A DNA stretch of 31,137 bases from Deltaproteobacteria bacterium (GCA_017990795.1 JAGNNG010000001.1:2771-33907); one strand, 5' to 3'. Shown: positions 15,508 to 24,406, counted from the stretch's first letter. Notes: generated by a model from the letters alone, not told the origin. Translations and numbers: made by a program.

Positions 15508-16899
15508 ATGCCAACGAGAACAGAACAAACGAATCCCTGGCTCCGTCCTCGCTGTCGAGCAAGGGCGACGTTGCAGCGCCGCGCATCCAGCTTGCTTGCG
15601 CTGATATGCATGACGTGGTTTGCCAGCGGAGGTCATGCAGCTGCCGATTCAGCGACCGCGCTGTCCCTAAGTCTGGCGGACGCACTGCAGCGTGCCGCAC
15701 ACAACGCGCCGGAGCTGGTGCGGGCACAAAACGAGCTACGCAACGCCGAGGCCCGTCGCGTGGGCGCTGGCCTGTGGCTATCGACAAACCCTCTGGTGTC
15801 TTTCCTTATCGGCTCTCGCACCGAACAGCAGAGCGTGGGTCCTGCGCTACGCGGCATCCAACATCAGCTGCATGTTGAGCAGGCTCTCGAAGTAGCTGGC
15901 CAGCGTTGGGCGCGGCTAGATGTGGTGGACGCAGCAGTTGCGGCGCAGCAAGACGCGGTGGCGTATGCGCAGCTGGTGGCACGCTCGCTGATCAAAGCTC
16001 TGTACGTTCAGTGTCTCCTGGTCGAACGACGCTTGGCGGTGGCGCAGAAGCGTGAAGATGTTGCACGCCAGCTGCTGGCATCGGCAGAGACGCGGCTGCA
16101 GCTCGGCGCAACTGGTGCTATCGAAGCAAACCTGGCGCGTATTGAAGTAGGCCGCGTGGTCAGCGACCGTGCCGACATCGCGACCGAGCGCGAGCTTCGC
16201 TTAAGTGAGCTGCGCATCGCAACGGGCATCTCGCCTGCCGTAACGATTACGCTAACGACGCCGACCATGATTGACACCCTCCCTAGAGTCACGCTGGATG
16301 GCGAGGTACATCAGCAGATCGAGCAGGCACTGTCGCGCCGCCTGGATCTTCACGCGATCCAAAAGCAGCGGGTGCAGATCCAAAGCGACGCTCGCCGATT
16401 GCGGCGCGAAGTGGTGCCCAATCCGATTGTGGCCTTCGACTATCAGCAGGATCTGGCTGGGCAGATCTTTATTGGTGGAACCCTCGGGCTGACGATACCG
16501 ATATTCCAGCGCAACCAAGGGCCGCTGGCGCAGCTTCTGGCAGCAGAGCGAGCCCGCCAAGCCGAAGAGAGACTGCTGGTCACTCGCGTTCGTTCCGAGG
16601 TCGCGCAGGCGCTACAAACGCTGCGGATTCGTCGAACGCAGCTAGAGTCGTTCGCGCGCGATGCACTGCCGCCAGCGGAGGCGAACATCGAGCTGCTGCA
16701 CCGCGGGTGGCAAGCGGGCAAGTTTGATCTGTTTCGCGTTATCACGGCGCTGCGCGAGGCGACCGAGCTAAGGCTTCGCTATCTCACGATGCTGGAACAG
16801 ATGTGGATCGCAGGCATTGCGCTAGAACGCGCAAGCGGGGTCGATGTGCTAGCGGTCGAGCAGACCCACGATGCGCATGACGGTGGCACGCAGCGCTAG
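15508..16899 (+). CDS. TolC-type outer-membrane efflux protein of the RND system, CzcC-like
   Basis: 463 residues from ATG 15508, which has GAAGGAG seven bases upstream; longer in-frame extensions lack a ribosome site. A charged N-terminus precedes a signal-peptide hydrophobic core (about residues 27-43, ASSLLALICMTWFASGG) with likely cleavage near HAAADS. The mature part opens with the family pattern LSLADALQRAAHNAPELVRAQNELRNAEARR, and the two repeats of helix pairs and strands continue to GKFDLFRVITALREATELRLRYL. This is the outer-membrane duct for the divergent MFP-RND pair. Having it divergent instead of in the same operon means its output can be set separately from that of the pump. It is followed by 89 bases to a convergent gene. 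Confidence 0.9.
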   Translation: MPTRTEQTNPWLRPRCRARATLQRRASSLLALICMTWFASGGHAAADSATALSLSLADALQRAAHNAPELVRAQNELRNAEARRVGAGLWLSTNPLVSFLIGSRTEQQSVGPALRGIQHQLHVEQALEVAGQRWARLDVVDAAVAAQQDAVAYAQLVARSLIKALYVQCLLVERRLAVAQKREDVARQLLASAETRLQLGATGAIEANLARIEVGRVVSDRADIATERELRLSELRIATGISPAVTITLTTPTMIDTLPRVTLDGEVHQQIEQALSRRLDLHAIQKQRVQIQSDARRLRREVVPNPIVAFDYQQDLAGQIFIGGTLGLTIPIFQRNQGPLAQLLAAERARQAEERLLVTRVRSEVAQALQTLRIRRTQLESFARDALPPAEANIELLHRGWQAGKFDLFRVITALREATELRLRYLTMLEQMWIAGIALERASGVDVLAVEQTHDAHDGGTQR

Positions 16900-16952
16900 C
16901 ATGGGTGTGCTTAACGGCAGGACGAACCGCGTGCATTTATGCCCCACATGGA

Positions 16953-16974
16953 CAAAAGTGCTGATCAAAAGTGC
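16953..16974. repeat. 9-bp direct repeat between convergent genes
   Basis: CAAAAGTGC occurs at 16953-16961 and again at 16966-16974, a spacing of 13 bases, with TGATCA lying between and into the second copy. It lies between the ends of the TolC and GH15 genes, so a promoter role is unlikely. No clear terminator hairpin was seen in this gap. Confidence 0.4.
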
Positions 16975-16988
16975 CAGGTGCGGCGCGG

Positions 16989-18755
16989 TTACAAGATCTC
17001 AGACCAGCTGGGTGATGCAGCAAAGGCCGCATGAATCAACCCGACGTGCGAATAGGCTTGCGGGAAGTTGCCCCACAGACGCGGCTCAGCTGTTTCATAG
17101 TCTTCAGAGAGCAGCCCCAGCGGCGAAAGCGCTGCGAGGGCTCGCGCCATCACTGACTCGGCTTCGCTGCGCCGGCCCAGTCGCACCAGCGCTTCGACCA
17201 GCCAGAACATACAGATGATAAACGCGACCTTGGGTTTTCCAAAACCGTCATCAGTGCGATAGCGCAAGAGCCACGCGTCATGGCCAAGCTCACGCAGGAT
17301 TGCATCTACCGTAGCGTGCAAGCGCAGGTCCTGCGGCGGTAAAAAGCGCAGGCTCACCATCTGCAGCAGGGCCGCATCCAGCTCTGTGCTGCCTGGACAG
17401 CCGACAAAGCGATTCTGCTGTTCGTTCCAGGATCGGCTGAGAATCTCCTGATGCAACGATTGGGCAGCCTGTTGAAACTCGGTCTTGAGCGCCGGACGAT
17501 GACGCGTCGCAATCGCAGCCATGCGGTCCGCACCAGCCCAACACATGACACTGGAAAAGGTCTGCGGCTGCCAAGCGGTGCGGTACTCCCAAATGCCCGC
17601 ATCTGGCGACCCAGCCACGGCTATCGCCTTCCTCGCCAGCGCCTCGACTAGGTCGAGCGCCGCCCGTGATCGTTCGACAGCAAATCGCTCGTCAAGAAAT
17701 GCTGGCGTCAGCGCCAAAACCATCTCGCCGAAAATGTCGTTTTGAGTGTGCTCAGCTGCCGCGTTGCCTACACGCACCGGCCCGTTGCCTTCGTATCCCG
17801 GCCAGTTCGGCAGCACGCGCTCGGCCAGGTCGGTGCCACCATCGATGCGGTAAAGAGGAGAGAGTCGAAGATCGACCGCGCCGCCGGCCAGGTTGAGAAG
17901 ATAGCGAGTGAACTGCTCGCGCTCTTCAAACTGCCCCAGAAGGCGAAAGGCCTCAAGCGCGTAGTACGCATCGCGCAGCCAGCAGTAGCGGTAATCCCAC
18001 GTGCGTCCGCTGCCCGCAGACTCTGGGATCGACGTGGTCATCGCGGCGATGATGGCACCGGTGTCTTCAAAGCAGTGCAGCTTCAGCGCCAGCGCCGAGC
18101 GGATCACTTCGTTTTGATAGCGCGGAGGCACATCGCAGTGCTTGACCCAGCTCTGCCAGTAGCGCGACGTCTCGCTTAGGAATCGATCGCACAGCGGCTC
18201 TAACGGCTCCTCGATGGGCGTGCCCCAAGTCATCACCAAGTGCTGGCGCCCGGTCAGCGAGAACGGCCGACCATCCAGGTAAGACAGGGGTAGGTCCGTC
18301 GTCAAACGCACCTGCGATGCATAGCCTTCGTACCGGATGTGATGCGAGCCCAATAGGCGCGCGGGCTCTGCCTTCGACCAGCCAAGACGCGGCGCGCAGC
18401 ACACGGCAATGCGCGGAGTGCCTTCGATGGGCTCGATCAGTCGATACAGCTGCGTGGGGCGAAAGATGCGACCGTGCAGCATGAAGCGCGGCGCAAAATC
18501 GATGACGCGAAATGCCCCGTCTCGCGTGTCAAACCGCGTCTCTAGTACATTGCTGTTTTCTTGGTAGCGCTGCGTTCCCAGGCTGCCATCACTCGCTCCG
18601 ACCGTGAAGTGACCGCCGTGCGCTTCATCAAGAAGGGCGCCAAAGATCGGCTCAGAATCGAATCGCGGCAAGCAGCTCCACACCACCGCGCCTCGACGAT
18701 CGATGAGCGCAGAGAACTGACAGTTACCGATCAAGCCAAGATCTTCTAGTCGCAT
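16989..18755 (-). CDS. GH15 glycoside hydrolase, glucoamylase/trehalase-like
   Basis: 588 residues, typical for bacterial GH15 proteins without signal peptide, so cytoplasmic. N-terminal beta-sandwich opens with LGLIGNCQFSALIDRRGAVVWSCLPRFD (6-33), a run common to this family. The (alpha/alpha)6 barrel carries WDYRYCWLRDA (253-263), the probable general acid E390 in GIWEYR, and the probable general base E551 in LLSEDYE, followed by GNFPQAYSHVGLI (562-574). Some members are trehalases and others glucoamylases or dextranases; the divergent otsA-otsB genes favour trehalose as substrate, so the pair would make and break trehalose. ATG 18755 has GAGGA six bases upstream. Possibly read from a sigma54-like site overlapping the otsA start (18858-18873). 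No residue in the catalytic motifs appears damaged. Confidence 0.88.
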   Translation of the reverse strand: MRLEDLGLIGNCQFSALIDRRGAVVWSCLPRFDSEPIFGALLDEAHGGHFTVGASDGSLGTQRYQENSNVLETRFDTRDGAFRVIDFAPRFMLHGRIFRPTQLYRLIEPIEGTPRIAVCCAPRLGWSKAEPARLLGSHHIRYEGYASQVRLTTDLPLSYLDGRPFSLTGRQHLVMTWGTPIEEPLEPLCDRFLSETSRYWQSWVKHCDVPPRYQNEVIRSALALKLHCFEDTGAIIAAMTTSIPESAGSGRTWDYRYCWLRDAYYALEAFRLLGQFEEREQFTRYLLNLAGGAVDLRLSPLYRIDGGTDLAERVLPNWPGYEGNGPVRVGNAAAEHTQNDIFGEMVLALTPAFLDERFAVERSRAALDLVEALARKAIAVAGSPDAGIWEYRTAWQPQTFSSVMCWAGADRMAAIATRHRPALKTEFQQAAQSLHQEILSRSWNEQQNRFVGCPGSTELDAALLQMVSLRFLPPQDLRLHATVDAILRELGHDAWLLRYRTDDGFGKPKVAFIICMFWLVEALVRLGRRSEAESVMARALAALSPLGLLSEDYETAEPRLWGNFPQAYSHVGLIHAAFAASPSWSEIL

Positions 18756-18787
18756 AGCGTCCTCGATTTCTGCGTTCGATCTGCAGG

Positions 18788-18803
18788 TGGCGTCCTTCTT
18801 GCT
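18788..18803 (+). promoter_or_regulatory. Sigma54-like promoter for otsA-otsB
   Basis: TGGCGTCCTTCTTGCT matches TGGCAC-N5-TTGCW with a perfect -12 box and four of six -24 bases, GG and GC ten bases apart. Predicted start near 18814, giving a leader of about 59 bases. CTGCAG occurs three times nearby (18780, 18817, 18825). Confidence 0.5.
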
Positions 18804-18857
18804 TCGTTCGCCATGGCTGCAGTGCTGCAGACTGCGGTGAAGTGACCACGCGAACTA

Positions 18858-18873
18858 TGCAAGGAGGATTCCA
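18858..18873 (-). promoter_or_regulatory. Possible sigma54-like promoter for the GH15 gene
   Basis: Minus strand TGGAATCCTCCTTGCA has a perfect -12 box, the TGG of the -24 box and correct spacing; predicted start near 18847, about 92 bases before the GH15 ATG. It coincides with the ribosome site and start codon of otsA, which constrain part of the sequence, so a chance match is possible. Confidence 0.25.
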
Positions 18874-21068
18874 TGCCGCGATCCCTGCGCTTTGTGATCG
18901 TGCTCCTGCTGGGGTTGTCGGCCTTGTCGACAGCCGCCGTGCTAAGCGTCCACAGTCAGTTACGAGCCTGGTTTGCGCAGGATCTGAGTCTACGCGCTCG
19001 TCTCGCGATGAGCGGTGCCAAGCGGCCCCTGGTCGATCACTGGAACCAGCCGACCGTTCTAACTGAGCTACTGACTGAGCTGGCCCACGATGAGCGACTG
19101 CTGGCCGCCGCCGCCTGCTCTCCCACCGGCCAGCCGTTTGCGCGCTCCGACAGCTTTCCGGCGAGCCTGGGCTGCGATGCGACAGAGACCCGCTTGGCGC
19201 GCGTCGGGCAGAGCGAGCTGCACATCAGCAACTTTCCAATCTTTAGCGGCTCGACCGCACTGGGGACGGTGACCCTGGTTCACGACTTGCGCTATGTCGA
19301 AGACCGTATCCTCAGTGCACGGCACTTCCTGCTGCTGGCGTTCGGCGTGCTGTCGCTGATAGCAGCCCTCTTTACGATCTTGGTAGGCCGCATAGTCTGG
19401 CGCGAATGGAGCGAAGAGCTGCGTCAGGCGCTGCACGGCGTCCGAGCAAGGAAAGAGTTCCAACCGCTGATGCGCGAAGTGCGAGATTTGGTTGAGCGCA
19501 TCAACACAGAGCGCCAGAGCGATGCGCAGGAAGGCGAGTGGACGCCGGAGCGGCTGCGCACCATTCTGACGCGTCACCTTCACGGCGAAAAGATCGTCAT
19601 CCTCGCCAACCGCGAGCCCTACATTCACCAGAAGAACGCCGCGGGAGAGCTCTCAGTCCTGCATCCCGCCAGCGGTCTGGTAACGGCGCTGGAACCTGTG
19701 ATGCGCGCCTGCTCCGGCGTCTGGGTTGGACATGGCAGCGGCAATGCCGATCGCGATACCGTCGATGCGCACGACCGTGTGTCTGTGCCCCCAGGGGAAG
19801 ACTCCTACATCATTCGTCGCGTATGGCTGACACCCGAGGAAGAGCAGGGTTACTACTACCACTTTGCAAACGAAGGACTGTGGCCGCTGTGTCACATCGC
19901 GCATACACGCCCGCGCTTCGGTGCTGAGGACTTTGAGCACTACCGCCGCGTCAACCAGAAGTTCGCGGACGCGGTGTGTAGTGAGGTCGATCGCGACGAC
20001 CCCATCATCTTGGTGCAGGACTATCACTTCGCGCTGGCACCGCGCATGATCCGCAACCGCCTGCCGCGCGCCACCATCCTGACCTTTTGGCATATCCCGT
20101 GGCCCAACGCGGAGCGCTTCGGCATCTGTCCGTTTTACGCCGAGCTGCTAGACGGGCTTTTAGGAAGCAGCATCGTTGGATTTCACACGCAGCTACACTG
20201 CAACAACTTCATCGACAGCGTGGACCGCTTCTTGGAATCTCGTATCGATCGTCCCGCGCAGGCCATTGTGCAGGGGGGAATGCGAACGCTGGTGCGCCCC
20301 TATCCGATCTCGATCGAGTGGCCCGTGCACTGGCTCAAAGACATTGATTCTGTGGCTATCTGTCGTCGGTCGGTGATGCAAGAGCACGGCCTGCGGCCCG
20401 ATGCACTCATCGGTGTAGGCGTTGATCGCATCGACTACACCAAAGGCATCGAGGAGCGCCTGCTTGCGGTCGAGCGCCTGCTGGAAATCGCTCCTGAGCT
20501 GCTCGGTCGCTTTGTGTTCATCCAGATTGGCGCGCCCAGCCGTACTGCCATTGAGCGCTACCAGCAGCTTAACGACAGCGTGGTGGACCTAGTGGCGCGC
20601 ATCAACCATCGCTTTGGCACAGAAGACGGCTACCGTCCGATCGTGTTGGTTCGTTCCCACCAGGAGCCACCGACGATCTTTCGCTATCTGCGCGCGGCTG
20701 ATCTTTGCTACGTCAGCAGTCTTCACGATGGCATGAACTTGGTGGCAAAGGAGTTTGTCGCAGCCCGCGATGACGAGCGCGGCGTGCTCGTGCTTAGCCA
20801 CTTTACTGGGGCAGCCAGCGAGCTCACGGAGGCCCTAATCGTCAATCCCTATGACCTAGAAGAGTCGAGCGCTGCGCTGCAGGCGGCTCTGCGCATGACG
20901 GCTGCCGAGCAGCAAGCGCGCATGCGTGCCATGCGAACGCTGGTGGCAGAGTTTAACGTCTACCGCTGGGCTGGCCGCATGCTGGCAGATGCCGCAACCG
21001 TCCGGCGGCAAGCGCGATTTCAGGGCATGCTCGTCCCATCTCCTCGGCTGCGCCGAGACAGACAATGA
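18873..21068 (+). CDS. otsA: Trehalose-6-phosphate synthase (GT20) with N-terminal membrane sensor-like module
   Basis: 731 residues, about 250 longer than a plain OtsA. Residues 7-26 are a membrane helix, 28-150 an extracytoplasmic segment with a Cys pair (C82, C101), 151-171 a second membrane helix, and 172-215 an amphipathic HAMP-like/signalling-helix region. The GT20 synthase fills about 238-715: LANREPY in place of the usual N-terminal SNR run, QDYHFALAPRMIR, FWHIPWP, RIDYTKGI and DGMNLVAKEFVAA, all catalytic-site motifs of UDP-glucose:glucose-6-phosphate glucosyltransferases. The front end has the layout of a chemoreceptor or kinase sensor, so trehalose synthesis may be controlled directly by an external or membrane cue such as osmotic stress; that is inference. 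ATG 18873 follows a strong AAGGAGG. Overlaps otsB by four bases. Sugar-nucleotide preference is not readable. Confidence 0.93.
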   Translation: MPRSLRFVIVLLLGLSALSTAAVLSVHSQLRAWFAQDLSLRARLAMSGAKRPLVDHWNQPTVLTELLTELAHDERLLAAAACSPTGQPFARSDSFPASLGCDATETRLARVGQSELHISNFPIFSGSTALGTVTLVHDLRYVEDRILSARHFLLLAFGVLSLIAALFTILVGRIVWREWSEELRQALHGVRARKEFQPLMREVRDLVERINTERQSDAQEGEWTPERLRTILTRHLHGEKIVILANREPYIHQKNAAGELSVLHPASGLVTALEPVMRACSGVWVGHGSGNADRDTVDAHDRVSVPPGEDSYIIRRVWLTPEEEQGYYYHFANEGLWPLCHIAHTRPRFGAEDFEHYRRVNQKFADAVCSEVDRDDPIILVQDYHFALAPRMIRNRLPRATILTFWHIPWPNAERFGICPFYAELLDGLLGSSIVGFHTQLHCNNFIDSVDRFLESRIDRPAQAIVQGGMRTLVRPYPISIEWPVHWLKDIDSVAICRRSVMQEHGLRPDALIGVGVDRIDYTKGIEERLLAVERLLEIAPELLGRFVFIQIGAPSRTAIERYQQLNDSVVDLVARINHRFGTEDGYRPIVLVRSHQEPPTIFRYLRAADLCYVSSLHDGMNLVAKEFVAARDDERGVLVLSHFTGAASELTEALIVNPYDLEESSAALQAALRMTAAEQQARMRAMRTLVAEFNVYRWAGRMLADAATVRRQARFQGMLVPSPRLRRDRQ

Positions 21069-21799
21069 AGCGCCTGCTCACGATGGCGGGCCGCTTGGCG
21101 CTGCACAACCACGTGCGTCTAGGCGCACTGCTCGCTTTTGATTTTGATGGAACGCTGGCGCCCATCTGCGCAGACCCGAACACGGTGCAACTGCCCCTGA
21201 CCACCCATGCCCTGCTGCGCAGTGTTGCGTCTCGGTTCCCATGTGTTGTGATCTCGGGTCGCGCGCGCAAAGACGTTCGTGGGCGCGTGGCTGACATCCC
21301 GCTGCTCGAGGTGTTTGGCAACCATGGCGTCGAGCCGTGGTATGCGTCCCAGAGCCACATCGACTGCGTTTCGCGCTGGCGAGAGATCTTGGCGCGCAAC
21401 CTGGCCGCGATATCCGGCGTACACATTGAAGACAAAGTGTACTCGCTTAGCGTCCACTACCGTCACGCTGCAGAGCAACATCGCACGCATCGCGCTATCC
21501 TGGAAGCGCTAGCGACCCTACAAGGGGCGCGTGTCGTGCCGGGCAAGAAGGTATGCAACGTGATGCCCGCGCATGCGGTGCATAAAGGCACTGCGCTTAT
21601 CGCGGCGATGGGTCGCTTTGAGTGTGAGCGCGCGCTCTTTGTCGGAGACGATCACACCGATGAGGATGTATTCGCCTCCTGCAACCCGCGCCAGGTGTTT
21701 GGAGTACGGGTTGGTTTCAGCCGATCATCGCAGGCCGGATACTACCTAAGTCGTCAGGGCGAAATTGATGCTCTGCTGGCAGCGGTGCTGCGTTCCTAA
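21065..21799 (+). CDS. otsB: Trehalose-6-phosphate phosphatase
   Basis: 244 residues, normal for OtsB. HAD superfamily marks: motif I DFDGTLAPI with nucleophile D26 and D28, motif II in VVISGRAR, a substrate-cap segment (about 95-165) with FGNHGVEPW, the lysine region PGKKVCNVMPAHAVHKGTAL and motif IV GDDHTDEDVF binding Mg2+. It removes phosphate from trehalose-6-phosphate made by the membrane-anchored synthase encoded immediately upstream (ATGA overlap), completing trehalose formation as a compatible solute. A hairpin follows the stop. Confidence 0.93.
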   Translation: MKRLLTMAGRLALHNHVRLGALLAFDFDGTLAPICADPNTVQLPLTTHALLRSVASRFPCVVISGRARKDVRGRVADIPLLEVFGNHGVEPWYASQSHIDCVSRWREILARNLAAISGVHIEDKVYSLSVHYRHAAEQHRTHRAILEALATLQGARVVPGKKVCNVMPAHAVHKGTALIAAMGRFECERALFVGDDHTDEDVFASCNPRQVFGVRVGFSRSSQAGYYLSRQGEIDALLAAVLRS

Positions 21800-21805
21800 C
21801 CGCTG

Positions 21806-21820
21806 CCGCCAGCTTGGCGG
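21806..21820. terminator. Hairpin between convergent otsB and regulator 2
   Basis: CCGCCA (21806-21811) and TGGCGG (21815-21820) pair perfectly around GCT, seven bases after the otsB stop. The stem is GC-rich but is not followed by a T-run on either strand, so intrinsic termination would be weak. Confidence 0.4.
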
Positions 21821-21870
21821 AGCAATTCTGCCCATGTGTGGCAAAAATGCAGTTTCCGAGGCTGGCCGCA

Positions 21871-23298
21871 CTAATGAGCATCCCCGTAGCGCTCTAGCTT
21901 TCGATACAGCGTGCGGCGGTCGACGGCCAGTACCTGCGCCACCAGTGCCTTGTTGCCGCCGAGCACTTCCAGAACGTGCAGGATGTAGCGGCGCTCGATC
22001 TCATCGAGCGAGACCAGCTCCGATGGATCAGGATGGGTTAGCACCAGCTGCTGCGGGCGCCCATCTCGGATTTTTTCGGGTAGATCATCGACACAGATCT
22101 GGTCGTAAGAGGTCAGCGCTACTGCGCGCTCGATGCAGTTTTGAAGCTCGCGCACATTTCCCGGCCACGAGTAGGCCAGCAGCCGCTCGGCTGCCTTCGG
22201 CGAGATACCTTGGACCTGCTTGCCCAGCCGAGCCGTGCAGCTCTCCAGGACATGCTGCGCCAGCAGCAAGATGTCGCCGCTCCGGCTGCGCAGCGGTGGC
22301 AGGTTTATCTGCACGACGTTGATGCGGAAGTACAGATCATCGCGAAAGCGCCGTTCTTCAATGGCCGCTTCCAGATCACGATTGGTGGCCGACAGGATGC
22401 GCACATCAATTGGCACTTCACTGTCACCACCGACGGGACGCACGCGTCGCTCTTGCAGCGCGCGCAGCAGCTTGGGCTGCAGACCGATGGGCAGGTCCCC
22501 GATTTCGTCCAGAAAGAGCGTCCCGCCATCGGCCTGCTGAAAGAGCCCTTTGCGAGCGGCCCGCGCGTCGGTAAAGGCTCCTTTGGTGTGCCCGAATAGC
22601 TCGCTCTCCAGCAGCGGCTCGGGCAGCGCTGAGCAGTTGATGGCAACGAACGGACGATCTCGCCGCGCGCTCTTCTGATGAATCGCTCGCGCCACCAGCT
22701 CTTTTCCGGTGCCGCTCTCGCCTGTGATCAAGACCGACACGTCGGTTTCTGCGACACGACCAACCAAGTCGAACACCCGTCGAATCGCTGGGCTGGTGCC
22801 GACTAGATCCTCGAAGCGCTGCGCCGACGCTACGGCCTGACGCAGGAGCTTCACTTCTTTGCGCAGCGCGCGGTGCTGCACGGCTCGCTGTAGCGCCAGC
22901 GCTAGGGTGTCGACCTCGAACGGCTTCGTCAGAAAGTCATAAGCACCGGCGCGGATGGCCTCGATTGCAGTCTCAAGGCTGCCGAATGCTGTGATGACAA
23001 TGACCGGCACGTCGGGGCGGTTGGCGACGATGCGGCTGCACAGCTCTGTACCCTTTAGTCCCGGCATGTTCAGGTCAACGACCATGGCCGAGATGTTCTC
23101 CTCCGGCAGCAGCTGCAAGGCCGCCAGTGGCTGGGTGCGCCAGATGACATCGAAGCCGCGCTTGCGCAGCCCGATCTCCAGCACCTCACACATGCCGCGG
23201 TCGTCATCAACGACCAGCACGCGCGGCTTTACACCTTCGCGCCCATCTCGGGTCGATGTGCCGTCGGCAGGACTACCGTGAATCGCGATCCTTTCCAT
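21871..23298 (-). CDS. NtrC-family sigma54-dependent response regulator (pair 2)
   Basis: 475 residues with the same order as the regulator at 2404-3771: receiver (about 24-142; acidic cluster DDD 31-33, phospho-acceptor D75 in VDLNMPG, K125), AAA+ domain with Walker A GESGTGKE, Walker B FLDEIGDLP and WPGNVRELQNCIERAVALT, and Fis-type helix-turn-helix ending VDRRTLYRKLERYG. The sigma54 loop again reads GAFTDA. The ATG at 23298 lies 70 bases inside the kinase gene and adds about 22 residues before the receiver; a GTG at the first receiver strand would give a shorter form resembling pair 1. Convergent with otsB and transcribed with its kinase. The two regulators are visibly alike along their whole length, most strongly in the AAA+ core and the recognition helix, so they may share or compete for binding sites. 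Confidence 0.93.
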   Translation of the reverse strand: MERIAIHGSPADGTSTRDGREGVKPRVLVVDDDRGMCEVLEIGLRKRGFDVIWRTQPLAALQLLPEENISAMVVDLNMPGLKGTELCSRIVANRPDVPVIVITAFGSLETAIEAIRAGAYDFLTKPFEVDTLALALQRAVQHRALRKEVKLLRQAVASAQRFEDLVGTSPAIRRVFDLVGRVAETDVSVLITGESGTGKELVARAIHQKSARRDRPFVAINCSALPEPLLESELFGHTKGAFTDARAARKGLFQQADGGTLFLDEIGDLPIGLQPKLLRALQERRVRPVGGDSEVPIDVRILSATNRDLEAAIEERRFRDDLYFRINVVQINLPPLRSRSGDILLLAQHVLESCTARLGKQVQGISPKAAERLLAYSWPGNVRELQNCIERAVALTSYDQICVDDLPEKIRDGRPQQLVLTHPDPSELVSLDEIERRYILHVLEVLGGNKALVAQVLAVDRRTLYRKLERYGDAH

Positions 23299-24347
23299 GG
23301 TTCGCTCTCTACCTCGATCCAGCCGCCGTGGTCGCGGATAATTTCCTGCGTGATAGACAGGCCGAGCCCCGTGCCCTCGCCTGCGCTCTGCGTCGTAAAG
23401 AAGGGCTCAAAGATGTGCGCAAGGTCTTTAGGAGCAATTCCTGTTCCATTATCTTCGATGGTGATCGCGACTTGGTCGGTTTCTTCGCCGCCGATATCGA
23501 CGGGTGGACGCTTGCGCACCGGTTGCACCCGAATCGTGACCAGACCCTGCCCTGAAATGGCCTGGATCGCGTTCATCACCAAGTTACCAATCGCCTGCTC
23601 AACCTGATTGGGGTCGACCGGTGCCATCGCTGGCAAGCCATCCACTGCCAGTGTCAGCTCAACTTGTCGCTTCATCGCCAGGGGCCGCAGCAAGTCCAGC
23701 GTGCGCCGGGTTAGGTCCACAAGACTCACCACGTCTCGCTGCGGTCCGCGGCGCCGCGCAAAGTCCAGAAGCTGGCGAATGGTTGTCGCAACGCGGTCGC
23801 TCTGCTCGATGATTGCGCTGGCATGTCGGCGGGCCTCTTCCAGCGTCGCATCGGGCTCGGTGATGAAGCGCGCGCGAGCCGTGATGACATGCAGCGGTGT
23901 CCCGATTTCATGCGCGATGCCGGATGCGACCTGTCCAACCATAGCCAGCCGATCGCGATGACGTAGCTGTTCAACCGTGGCCATATGAGCCGACGTCTCT
24001 CGCCTCAGCAGCGCACGCAGCTGGCCGCGGTCTCGCTGCACGCGCGCAGTCAGCTGGCCGACAGCGACCAGGAAGATTAGCCGCACGGTGGTGTTCCATA
24101 GGTGAGTGATGGTCAGCGCTTCTGCCTGCTGCGCCAAGTCGCCCAGATAGATGCCGAAACCCGCAGCCACCGAGGTCAGCAGCGCAGCCCATCCGCCAAG
24201 CACCCAGCCCGCGAAGGTGATTGGGATGGCGTAAAACAGCGCCATCGAAATCCGCGGCCCGGTCAGCCAATCGAATAAACCTAGCGCGACGACGGAACCC
24301 AGCAGCGCGGCGAGCGTCAGTCCCTTGCGAATGTGCGATGCCACCAC
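23229..24347 (-). CDS. Membrane sensor histidine kinase (pair 2)
   Basis: 372 residues from GTG 24347 (GAGAGG just upstream). About four membrane helices in 8-100, without a periplasmic domain, sharing the opening LGLFDWLTGPRIS pattern with kinase 1 (LGLFDYITGPKLS). HisKA domain with H146 in GIAHEIGTP, at the same residue number as kinase 1. ATPase domain: NLVMNA (255-260), G1 DNGTGI (299-304), FEPFFTT, and GEGTGLGLS. An insertion of about a dozen residues (VRKRPPVDIGGEE) distinguishes it from kinase 1. It overlaps the downstream regulator gene by 70 bases. Divergent from the three-gene permease operon starting at 24450, with which it shares a 102-base intergenic region, making that operon a natural target. 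Confidence 0.9.
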   Translation of the reverse strand: MVASHIRKGLTLAALLGSVVALGLFDWLTGPRISMALFYAIPITFAGWVLGGWAALLTSVAAGFGIYLGDLAQQAEALTITHLWNTTVRLIFLVAVGQLTARVQRDRGQLRALLRRETSAHMATVEQLRHRDRLAMVGQVASGIAHEIGTPLHVITARARFITEPDATLEEARRHASAIIEQSDRVATTIRQLLDFARRRGPQRDVVSLVDLTRRTLDLLRPLAMKRQVELTLAVDGLPAMAPVDPNQVEQAIGNLVMNAIQAISGQGLVTIRVQPVRKRPPVDIGGEETDQVAITIEDNGTGIAPKDLAHIFEPFFTTQSAGEGTGLGLSITQEIIRDHGGWIEVESEPWKGSRFTVVLPTAHRPEMGAKV

Positions 24348-24406
24348 CTCTCACAGATAGCACATTGGTCCACACGTGGCACGAACCCCGTTGCTGCTGC
24401 GCTCGA

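Noticed and set aside
24376..24396. TGGCAC at 24377 with TTGC further on, before the permease operon.
   Set aside because: GG and GC are 13 bases apart instead of ten; the site at 24407-24422 fits the spacing.
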